Part shown: one piece after another, positions 46,201 to 58,200 of the stretch
Layout of the letters: every line of letters begins with the position of its first letter
Position numbering within the stretch: the stretch's first letter is position 1
Assembly (NCBI GenBank): GCA_016648135.1
Contig: JADDOH010004044.1
Location: 62,001 to 126,000 of the forward strand
Origin: Agrypnia vestita
Lineage: Eukaryota > Arthropoda > Insecta > Trichoptera > Phryganeidae
DNA: 64,000 nucleotides
Direction: 5' to 3'
The notes under the pieces: generated by a model
Database searches by the model: none
Told to the model about the DNA's origin: nothing
The model's input: only the letters and a program-made list of their open reading frames with translations
Program-made: the position numbers and the translations under genes

Positions 46201-49200
46201 GGTCCACAAATCGGCAATCGTATCCTTCTGTGGCCCAGCTCTTGATGCAGATAAGATTAGCTCGAACTTCCTCGTCAGGCACGTCCTTAAAGCCATCTCG
46301 GTTTCTGGTGGATGCACTGAGAGACTCCCGATCTGGAACCCCCGAGTAGTGGGGGAGTGGCTACGTGAAAACCCGCCAAGGAACAGCCGGTATGACGTGT
46401 CAAGGAGGACGGCCATACTACTCATCATGGCATCTGGGCGAAGAGTCCAAGATCTGACACTTCTCAGAGTCACCCCGGACCGATTGATCGACAAAGGAGA
46501 CTCCACCACGCTATGGCCAGCCTTTGGAGCGAAGACTGACACGGCAAGACACAAACAATCGGGATGGAGGTTGAGCGCATCGGATGAAAGGAACATCAAC
46601 CCCTTGTTTTGGATCCGAAAGCTGGTCTCACTCTCACAGCCGAGACGAAAGCCGGACATGAAAGAACTATTTGTGACGACAGCAGGTGAAGTAAAGCCAG
46701 CTTCACGGACAATGATAGGTGGTTGGATCAAGTCAATCCTAAGAGAGGCTGGAGTGGAAGCAACGCCAGGAAGTGTTCGTTCTGCTGTGGCTTCGTTGAA
46801 TTGGCTGGAAAACTACCCGATAGAGGAGATCTTGTCAAGGGGAAACTGGCAGAGTGAAATCACCTTCCAAAAATTCTACCAAAGAGAGATAGTAGATAAG
46901 CCCAAGCAACAATGCCCCCAGAGCTCATTAGCGCCTCTCTTTACGCCAATATAGGCAGTCACATATAACGTCGAACCACTAGGTCACCAGGTGATAACAA
47001 ACAGATCTCTCATAATGGATTCCAGGCGTCGAGACGGAACACAAAATAAAAGAATTTTACCTTCCATTAAAATTCCTATTTTGTTTCCCTCGACGCCTGG
47101 AATCCAGGTAATCCCTACCTGGTGCATTATGAGTCATATGAAAGAAAAACCGTTGCGCCGACGCAACCGGAAACAGGGATACCAGCGGGAGTAAATTGTC
47201 GCAAACAGGGAATCAGAGGGGTGTTCTCTCATAATGGATTCCAGGCGTCGAGGGAAACAAAATAGGAATTTTAATGGAAGGTAAAATTCTTTTATTAATC
47301 TAACTTTCTTAAAGAGCATCTTAACAATTCTATTGAAGTGTAGTCATTAATAATTTTGTTTTGTAAACATGTAATAATAAAAATGTATAATCCATACTAC
47401 TGTTATGAATACCTGGACAGAATATGATAAAATCTTGTTATTGCGAAATCCAAGGGATCGAAAAATAAAATTTGGTTATAACGAATTCCCACATTTAGTT
47501 ATAATGAAAATAATCCTAATGTGTATAATAAGCTTCAAAATGATTGTAAGTGGCTTTGAATAGGATTCCATTGTCATATCATATAGATGCTAATATAATA
47601 AGCATATTGCAAACCAAAACTTTTAAACTTTCAAATCGTAATACAGTTTGAAACAATTTTTGGGATAAAGTGACACATTACATTCTAAACACAAAACTAA
47701 ATTGTTTTTTATTTTATTCTTGATCTTCACCTATGACGATGTTTTGCTATTTTTTCTGTCAGAGGAATGATACTGGCATATGTTTAATTAAGTATATGGA
47801 TGACTCGTTGGCGTCGGCAAAATAATGTGTTTTTCTAGTCATTGTATACTCATCACAAAAAAGTGTCTAAAAAACAGCAATCGTGTGAAAAATTGCGCAG
47901 CAGACAGGGTAAATTACGCGTTACGTACGGGCGGCATACGACCGGTTAATGGATTTGAATGACGAGGGGGCGATTATTGAAGCTGGACCGTGTAAATAGA
48001 CCAGCTCCAGGGAGATAATCGATTGTGCAAATAACAACTGTATTCAAACTAACAAGTCAACCAGGACAAATGTAAGACCAGAAAACCACCAAAAATAACT
48101 TCTACTGGCTGGATCCTGGACCTCTTGCACAATTGCTGCGTTCTCCCTTGCGGTTATTTTTCTTAGATTAGAGTTCGATAGGTCTTGCACTTGTAGGTAA
48201 AAATTAGCAGCGCGCGTGTTTCAATAAATCTTGTATTATATTTTTATTATACACCGCGTACTGGCGCGAGCGGACATTAAACAGTGACACGATATATAGT
48301 TAATTTAAATCACAGTGTGATGGTGATGATTTATCAATTTTATGAAAAGGGAATACGATGCGGACAATAAAACCGTCACTGCTCACGTTTCAAGGTTAGA
48401 TTTCGAAGTGCGCGCGCTGTCCTTCCAATGCGACATATGTTGACGCGTTCCAAGCCACCTAGCCAGGGGAGAATCACTCCGGATGGACTCAGGCCGAATA
48501 AATATCACGATTGACATGACAGAAAAAATGGTACAATAATTATTTGCACAAGCAGGATTCATGATTTATTTATCTTTGAAATCTTTTGTGCACGTTGTAT
48601 TGGTAGATTATTAGTTTCATTCAATGACTTCTTTTAATGTACGGCTTAATACGTGTTCAGAAAATAAATAATCATTTGTCAACATTGTATCAGGATTCAT
48701 CAGATGCAAATTCCTCATATTCATCGACAGATTAGTTAGTGATCAGGAAGATTGAATATCTGAATCATTTTTATTAAGATTCCTTTCCTCAAAGTGAACT
48801 TCCCAGTGATGAAGGTATAATTTTCCAGATAATCCTGGTGGTGGGAGGTCAAGCACCTAAGGCGATTCGTTCGGTAGAATGTTACGATCTTCAAGAGGAG
48901 CGCTGGTACCATGCAGCTGAAATGATTTCTCGCAGATGCAGGTTAATGTTACCCCATTTCATTTTCTGATTTTTATTTATGTAAAATTCATACCTTTTCA
49001 TGTATAAAATATATACAACTTTGTCGTGCAGGGCTGGTCTGGGTGTTGTGGATGGAAGAGTGTATGCTGTGGGTGGCTTCAACGGCTCTCTCCGCGTGCG
49101 TACTGTGGATGTGTACGATGCGGCTAGTGACACCTGGCAACCGGCTCCCTCCATGGAGGCTAGGAGATCCACATTGGGTGTCGCTGTCATCGACTCCTGT

Positions 49201-52200
49201 ATATACGCTGTAAGATACATCTCAATTTATACCATTGAGTTGTTGGTAACTTTACTTACCTTACTGTTAGTTATACTCAATGAATTATTTGATATTTAGA
49301 TATTGAATAAAACGGATATTTTATACGAACTGTATGGATGTGTAGACATACGATTCTCGATGTTTCGCACTCGCAGCATCTTCGAGATGCCTTCGGGTGC
49401 CCTCTTGCCACTGAAGTTAGGAACATATGTCCTTGACCCTTATTATTATTATTATTGATAATGGGCAGGCAGCTTAAGCTGATAGGCCCATATCACTGTC
49501 TCTCATTTGAATATCCAGCCTATTCTTAAATTGGTTGACACTGGCTGCAGACACAACATCCTCGGGCAAACTGTTCCACATATTGACCACTCTATTGCTT
49601 AATGCATGCTTTCTTGGGTTACACGAGAACCGAGACTTGTTCAACTTCAGATGATGTCCTCGAAGGCCCACATTAGTGTTAAATGCAAACATATCTGTCA
49701 TATTAGGAATATTGTAGTAGCCCGATAGAATCTTGAATGTTTTATAATTTTCAATGAATTATCTTTTATAATTTTCAATAATTTAGATATTGAAACAGAA
49801 ACGGATGTTCTATACAAACCTTGTAGAGGTTCAGTTCTTGAAGTTTCGCATCCTTGACTCCCGTGGTGAGAGGGCAAACTTCTGATGGTGCTGTGATATG
49901 CATCCAGCCAAACATCGAGAATCGTATCTCTACACATCCATACGGTTAGTATAAAATATCTGTTTTATTCCAATATCAATATGTCGAATGACCGTAATAC
50001 AAATCTTAAATATTTAATACTCATTTGATTGTAGTCAAAACTATATTTAAAGAAATTTATTATTACATTGCATTACAGTTACAAAGTTTCTGACGTACCT
50101 TAAAGCAAGTGTCCTTCTACATGTTCTTGCTCTCTTTGACCCATACAAATGTAAAATATGTAATACCCAAACTACAATACCGTCAGGCGGCTCCCAATTT
50201 CAGTTACCAATCCCGGTATGGAAGCAGATTGGCAATTCTACCAGGACTAGACCATGCCAAGTAATGTACTGATATTTTTTAGGTTGGTGGTTTCGACGGA
50301 GCATCTGGACTGAGCTCTGCTGAGGTCCTGGACACACGGCTCGGCAGTTGGCGGGCGCTTGCCTCCATGGCCACTCGTCGCTCTTCTGTAGGCGTGGCCG
50401 TACTGCAAGGAAAGATATACGCCGTATGTATTTTCAATTTCACGACAACAATTCTATCCAGTTATGTTTACTTTAACATTTTTAAATATCTGTAAATTTT
50501 GATACATCATATTTTTTAGACCAAAAGCCACACGTGACAGTAAGATACAAATGTATAAGATTATATTCTTGTTAGGTTGGGTTTTCAGGAAGAGGGCAGG
50601 TGTCAATATTAATACGCGTAGGCAAGTTCTGAGCGATGTATATTCTCTTATAAACCTAGACTGTACCTACGGTCTGCCAAATTTCAAGTGCGGCGTGTGG
50701 GCCGGCGGTCGACACCGCCGGTGCGCGCGTCCCCCCCCTACCTGGCGGCGGCGCGCGCATCTCGTGTGCGTGCGGGAGATTTACAATCTCACAATTCTAG
50801 ATCAGTGTTTTTCAATCCTTTTGAAAACGTGACCTCTTTACAAGCAAAAAAAAATCTGGCAAACTCTCCAGATGAATAAGAAAAAATATGTCAGTCATTT
50901 AACGACGTATTTAATTTTCGTTCAATTGAGACTACCTACTGATTGAAAAATCATGTGCCGTGGGGAAAATCTGCAGATATTTCTGACAGGTTATACAATA
51001 GTAAATATACCTACTGATCAAAAAGTTGTGTGCTGTGTGCGGATATTTCCAACAGGTTATACAATGTTAAATATAAAAACTAGCTATCGCCGATTGCTTG
51101 CTGCTAGGCACTGCGGGTGACTATTGATGGCCACTGCGGGGCCGATGGTAGCCGCTACGCGGTTATTGATGGCCGCTGCACATAATATGTTATATCGCGC
51201 ACGTAAATAGTCTCTCAAATGTTATTAAAAACTGCTGAAAAAAGATGTTTGCAGGCGATACATGCATATTATATGCAGACAAAAACAATAAAAAAATTGA
51301 AAAAAACCTAAAGGAAGACTTTGAAAAAAAAAGAGAAGATCAAATCCTGAAATGGTCACATCATAATGGAATAATCATAAACACAAAAAAAACTAAATAT
51401 ATGTTAATACATTCCGCTTATACAAAAGACAAGGACAAAGATCTGAAATTAATAGGGCATTCATTTGATTGAGTGCAGCTGTGAACGCTTGGAAAAGGTA
51501 GATAAATATGTATACTTGGGACTAACAATGGACAAAAACTTCAACTGGACAGAGCACATAGAAGACATGTCTAAAAAGCTAAGAACTCTACTAGGTAAAT
51601 TCTTCCATCTCAAACATTGTATTCCAAGACACACACATTATTGCTTATATTATAGTTTAGTATTGTAATTTCAATTGTAAACTACGGCCTAAACAGCTAC
51701 AGATTGACATATCCATCATAATTAGAAAAAGTAAAACAACTACAATTAAGAATTATTAAAACTATAGCAAATAAAAAACAAAAAGAAGCATGTAAGGACC
51801 AACCGGAAAACCTATTCAAAATGTGTAAAATCTTACCGATCCAAAAACAACTTTACTATAAAATAACACTGGAAGAATACAAGAAGGACAGTTTCAAAAC
51901 ACCAATACATCATGAATATACGACAAGACAAATAACGAATAAAAACTAGAAATAGAAAATTGTTACAGAGACAGAACCAAACAGTGCGTAATTCCCAAAT
52001 TATTCAACAAACTACCGGATAAAATAAAAAATGTAACGGGACAAAAAAATATAAAAAAGACATTAAAGAAATACTACAGTGAATTGTGAAGTGGATAGGA
52101 AAAGCAAAATTATTATATTAATATCGTAGCTTATTATATAATATATCATAAAGTAAATACAATTAAGTAAAGAAATGTACATACACTTATTATAATTAAA

Positions 52201-55200
52201 TCCTCGCGTTTAAACTGTAATTACAGTTTTGCAAGAGGTAATTTAAAATAAATAAAAATGATTAATCTCTTTTTATTCCCTTTATATTAACTCGTGGCGT
52301 CTGCTTGCTTGCCGTCAACAAAAACTTTGGATCGATTTTTGACCCTTTTCCCGTGATCCAATCGAGCTGAAACTTGGCAAGCAGACTCGTGGCGACGATC
52401 AAAAGATCTATCAAATTTTCGTTAAAAAAAATTAATAATTATAGTATAATTTCGGATTTTTAGAAATTTTATTGTTTTTTTCAAATTGGAATCATTAGAA
52501 AAGTTTGATTAGCAACGGCGCGGCGGCCCGATAACGTCGCGGAATATTTTCTAAATTTGAATTACTCCGTCGGTATAATAGGTACATCACTACGAATTTC
52601 GAAAATTTACAAAACAATTGGTTCACAGATGACAGCAAAATTGGGTTTTTTGGGAAAAAATCAAATAATAATTTATTTCTTTTAGATTTCTGCTTAGTTT
52701 TGAAGAATTCTACATTACTCAAATCTGATTCTGACTAAATCATTTGACGCTGGAAATTCATAAGGTACGATATTGATGATAATTGAATCTATCAAAATCT
52801 TGACATCTCAAAACATCTGACATTTTAGAAATATATTAAATTTCTGTAAGTTTAGTGTTATGTTATATGTTTTAATTCGTCTTTAATTATTGTTATATTT
52901 TACAAAGAAAGGGAGTATAGTAAAAACTTGGTTTTTATGGGTTACTTTTTTTCATGAGTTTTATGACTTTTGGTAAATTTTGTAATCACATCGCAAATTT
53001 TTTTTTTCGTACTTAGAATTTTGAATTAACAGGGTTCCGTATAATTTAAAAAAAAATTGTTTCCCTTGAATTTTGAATTAACGAGGTTCTACTGTATTTC
53101 ACATATTTATGGACAATTGTATTTCTAATAACTGTGATATGTGTTGGCATGAATTTGAAAAAAAGTGAAATCGAAAGTTAAAACTGAGCAAATTTGGAAG
53201 AAGCCTTCCATAAATTCAAAGTCAACTCTTGTCTCGTGAAGTATTCAAAAATACATACATTTTCACAAAATTAACGGTTTTTCATGAGTTCACTATTTTT
53301 GGCGAATATTGCGTGTCACAATTTTTTTATACCTTAAATTAACAGGATTCCAGCATAATTCGAAATGTATTTTTTGGGTCCCTTTATTTTCAAATTAACG
53401 AGGTTCTACTGTACTATGTTGAAAAAAATTTCCACTAATCAAGAATAATTTCTTCATACACATATTAAATGTATAATAGGTTGTAAAAATATGAATTAAT
53501 TTTTATCGTATCATTGTGACATTAAATTAAAGTTTTATTTTTTATTGTGACGCTGTTTGAATATGTATCAGTTTTCGTGATAGAATTTGTTTCATATAAA
53601 TCTTATTTCTGTGCAGGTGGGTGGATACGACGGAGTGAGTCGGCAGTGTTTGAGTTCTGTAGAGTGTTACGATCCCGCCACTGACACATGGAGTCCTGTG
53701 CCGGATATGTCTGTGCGCCGCAGCGGAGCAGGTAAATTTTTTCTTCATTCTGTTATTCAAAACAATCTTTGAAAAAATACTGTTTATAGAGTAATGTGAA
53801 AGATGTGTATAATGAAAATTCATCAATCCATAGATGATTATGATCCATAGATGGCAGCAGGCGTCTGTCATAATATAAAATGTTAAGAATTTGCATCAAT
53901 CAACAAAAAGTATTGAATGTTGTTATAGTAGATTTTGAAAAAAAATGTGCATGATCATTTCGCAATGGCCTGTTTAATTTCAACACTGCCAGTACAAAAT
54001 TACAAATTGAATAGAGAATGTAATTGAAGAATAAGTGCTTGTTCAGACACAGCGGAAACCATGCAGTTTCAGAATCGCGTTTCAAAACACGCGATTTGTG
54101 TCATCTGTTCACACAGCCGCGGTTAACAAGCGATTTGTGCGCGCGAAAATAAACTTCAGTTTGACAGTTCCGGTGCCGTTCTCCATCTTTGAATATCAGA
54201 GATATATTCGCTCATTACTTTGTTAAAGACGGCCGTGTTCTATGGCATGACACAAAAATATCAGTCTGTCAGTTCATTTTTGGTGAATAAATACCTACTT
54301 CCCTAAAATACTATTTTTTTCCACCATTTCCAAATATCTCCACCAACTCCTGCCAAGCTTGGTTCTTGGCATATTTGAGTAATCCTCACACTGAAGATCC
54401 CATATTACAGGTCTTTTCTCCACTTCATCAATAAAAATTTCAATTTCAAAGCGATCCATAACCATAGAAAAGAGAATATAATCCACGCGTGCTCCTGTTG
54501 TGACATGGAACCATGCGGTGCCTGCAACGCGACTGAACGCTCTCGTAAGGCTCCATAGTAATAGAATCATGCGGACGCCGTGCGGGTCTATTTTCTAGCG
54601 GTTGGGTTGCGGGCACCGCGACGGTTGACTAACCGCACGGTTGTGTCTGAACAATCACATACAAACCTAGGTAAATAAGACCCGCAGGTTGTGGAAAATG
54701 GGTAATCTTGGTTCTGCACTATTTAAAATTTAATAATAAAGAGCCATTTTTAATAAGCCCAAATATGTGTGGAAAGTTATTTTTGCCAATATCGGCGTAA
54801 ACTAATACTATGTATTTCTATAAACTGGTAATAAAAGAAATTCTACAAACCCTTTGCTGCATAAATTGTCTGTATAGTCTAGATTAGGGAGACTTTGTAT
54901 TCAGCCAATCAATGCCTAATAGAAAATGTCACCTCTAGAACAATGTTGACAAACTTATGAAATTTAGTGCCTCTTTTAGTACTTTGTTACATATTAAGAA
55001 AATTTGGTTTGTATTTTATGTTCAAATTAAAATTATATTTTTTTATGTGATGATATGAAGATATATTTAATTACATTACAAGATATTTTGATACCATTGT
55101 TTAAGGGGGTATTCTAGTCTAGAGGCACGAATTTAGGGTGTTTTTTAGAGCTTTGTAAAAAAGAAACAAACAATATTTTTGCTATACATTTTTTTAAGAT

Positions 55201-58200
55201 TCGTTTATTTATATTTTAAGAATACATCAAAAATAAAAAAATTATAAAAAATTCAAAACTCGAAAAGTTATCGGCTGGTAAAGTGGGGGGTCCAAAAAAA
55301 AAGGGATATCGTGGCGGACATGGTTCCAACCCTTGTGGTCATCTGAAACAAAAAAATCTAACGGATTCTTAATTAGTAAAGATGTCGCTATCGCCCCTAC
55401 CTCGGAGAAATAAAAATATAAAAATTTAATGGCGGCCGTTTGAAAAAAATACATATTTTTTCGCATTTTTTATAACAGTTAAAAAAAAAATTAATAGTAA
55501 AAATATAAATTTCGACCTTAATCTGGTAGGGGCTATAGAGGGATGTATAGAGAAGGTTCACACAAAAATTTAAATAAATCAGTTTAGTAGAACTTGAGAT
55601 ATCATGTCCGCCAGCTTGAAAAATGTAGTTTCTAGAAAAACGCATTTAAAGTTTTGAGTAAAAGTACAGTATACTTGCATATTTTTAATCGGTGATTCCT
55701 GCTCCATACAATGGACCTTTCTCCACTTCAAAATGCTCATTCTCTGAAGTTCTTTCTAGTAGACGCGCAGTCCTGGTCTTTTTTGAAGCATCCGAAGCTC
55801 GGATTTCAGAGCGTTTGATCTGAACTTCGTCCCGTTTCCAAGCGAACGCTTGGGCTTCTGGACCAATCGTGATTCTCATAACGTTTAGTATTTTTATAAT
55901 GGGTATAAAACCTTCATGGAAACATTAACAGCGAGAAAAATAGCAATTTCAGTGGTCCGCGTTCCTGCATTATGTGTTTCGGAGCAAAAATCCATATTAA
56001 AATATTCAACGATATTTATATTTTGACGTATAACGAAAATGTTATATTTTGCTTATATGTAGAACACAGAATTAATAATGAAAGTGATGTAAAAATAGAT
56101 AAAAATTCTAAAATGCAATAGCCGTGATTTTTTTTTTATTATAACATCTTTGTCTCCCGATCTTTTCAATTTTGCTGCGGATGCACTAGTGAAACTTATT
56201 TCTTCTTCTACAGTATGTTGATTTTCTATAGGCACGCCTAGCACCATATGTATTTTGAACTTTTTTATCCATTTTTCACACAAAAACTATAATATTCACT
56301 CAAAATATTTGTAAAATATTCGCAGAGAACGCACATTAACGATGTTTAAAGATTGACTGATACTAACCTGAACTAAATAGTAGAACGAAAAGATTTTAAA
56401 AAAATATTTTGATATGACCTTCTGTTAAATATACATTATTTAGGTATAGTATATAAGAAAGGTTTTATGGGGTAATCCATCCGCAGGTAGTCGGCAACAT
56501 CGTTCCCTCTATTGTTCAATTTGTTCCGGTCGGACCACTTACTTGCTGCATTATCGAAATCGCTGTATCTCGGTAAATAATTGGAATTTTGAAAAATTCT
56601 TTTGAGGACATAATTCTGAATGTCTAAACTTACGAAATATACAAAAAAAAAAAGATTTTTTTTTAATTTCTAGACTAGAATACCCCCTTAACTCTTGTGT
56701 CTGTGATGTAACGTAGGTTTACATGTCATAGAAAATATTAAATATCTACCTTATTTACGAAAACTAAAAGGTTACATTTTTTGTAATCATCGAATAGACA
56801 TTTTCACACCAAAATGACTAAATTAAACTGTTACGAATGTACGGATTTTTTTAATTAAAAAATATTTATTCATTACTCTCGTATTTTCGGCCAGTGTGTA
56901 AAAGAGAGCAGAATATTGCACATCGCAGTTAAATCGAGCAAGAAAGAGCACGACAATACCACACATTTCAGGTAGGACAGAGATGGCGGTTGCTTGGGTT
57001 TCGGTGAAAGCGAAAACAATATCGAGAGAGTACGGTAGAGTCGCGTAACACGTGTTAGACAAAGACGGATTTCAGGCGACTGAGGCGACCTGGCGACTGT
57101 GTCGTTGAATTCAATTCGTAATGATACGTCAGTGTGAGCGCACGCAAATTCGATATACATACCATGATTTTATCATAATTTACTAAAATAATACAAATAT
57201 GTATGTTTACCTTACATAATTATATAAAGGGACCTTTAAAGTCTTATCTGTATCGTATATATGTATATTTTATCACATATTAAAAACTATGCTGATTTTT
57301 AATCAGGTAACGCTGTGTTGCACCACCGTTCCCAAAGGTATTTTTTAGCACAGTCTTTTAAGAGTTAAAAAAGGTTTGCTAAGGGCAACCAAACCAGTTA
57401 TTTTAATAATTTGAAATACAAGAGTATTGATATGCCGGCTGTACACACTGAAGAATTTATGAACCTGAACTGAAAGATTATTTTATTATGTTTCGCTCTG
57501 TGACAAAACCTGGTAAATTCATGACTCAATTGTTATTTGACAATTTTTTTTTTTAATAAAGTAAAATTTGGTAAATGGCTCATATTGAATCATTCTAGTT
57601 GTTTGGGGCAAGCTGAAGGGATTCTAGAAACAGGACTTACCGCTCTCATCCGAAACGCGATCTCATCCAGGCACCTTCAGATACCTTCGTTTCTTGCCCT
57701 CGGGTGTGGACTGTATTCTTCTTTTTTCGTTCACTTCCTCACAGACACATGAATTGTTAAAAGTTATGATAAAATACGAGTTACGAACTGAAACTAAACT
57801 TCACCGTACTGGCATAAAAAAGGGCTCAACTGTTTCGGCGCGAGTGCTGTAGATCAACTGATAATGCCGCGAGAGCGGTTGGAGTGGGGGGAAGGGAGTG
57901 AGGAATATAGAAATTATTCCGTATGGACACTTGCTTTGGTATAAAACACTAGTCATTCTCTGGTTTTGACAGGGTCAGTAGCTGCCTTTAAATGCGTGTC
58001 TTTCATCATTGGATATGACAGTGTTTTTATAACACTTTAGGTGTGGGTGTGCTGGACGGAGTGCTCTATGCTGTCGGTGGGCATGATGGACCCTTAGTGC
58101 GCCGTTCTGTGGAAACTTGGCGACCGGGAGCACCCGCATGGCGCGCCGCCCCTGACATGGCAGCCGCGCGGCGCAATGCCGGTGTCCTACCACACAATGC

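Larger units (their letters stand above)
42664..47293 (+). mobile_element. DIRS retrotransposon, near full length (4.63 kb)
   Basis: Tyrosine-recombinase retrotransposon with gag-like ORF, RT/RNase H/methyltransferase-like ORF and tyrosine recombinase, all on the plus strand. The ends are inverted terminal repeats of about 165 bp (42664-42833 and 47133-47293) and an internal complementary region (47007-47106) joins sequences complementary to both outer ends, as expected of DIRS circular-junction priming. No target duplication is expected or seen. Base composition is much more GC-rich than the flanks. It inserted in kelch intron 8, in sense orientation, 71 bp after the exon 8 donor. Confidence 0.9.
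55105..56687. mobile_element. Kolobok-like DNA transposon, 1.58 kb, TTAA target duplication
   Basis: Starts GGGGGTATTCTAGTCTAGA and ends TCTAGACTAGAATACCCCC, with TTAA directly outside both ends (55101-55104, 56688-56691). TTAA duplication plus a Mutator-like transposase fragment points to Kolobok. Two minus-strand fragments of the transposase remain (56,053-56,283 N-terminal; 55,685-55,879 C-terminal). The middle is deleted. Confidence 0.75.

Noticed and set aside
43208..46731. Several 60-200-residue minus-strand ORFs in the DIRS element
   Set aside because: Antisense shadows of GC-rich coding sequence with no domain features.
50551..50879. Arg-rich ORFs near a GC-rich patch
   Set aside because: Composition artefact in a kelch intron; no conserved motif. 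A possible hAT end nearby lacks a partner end.
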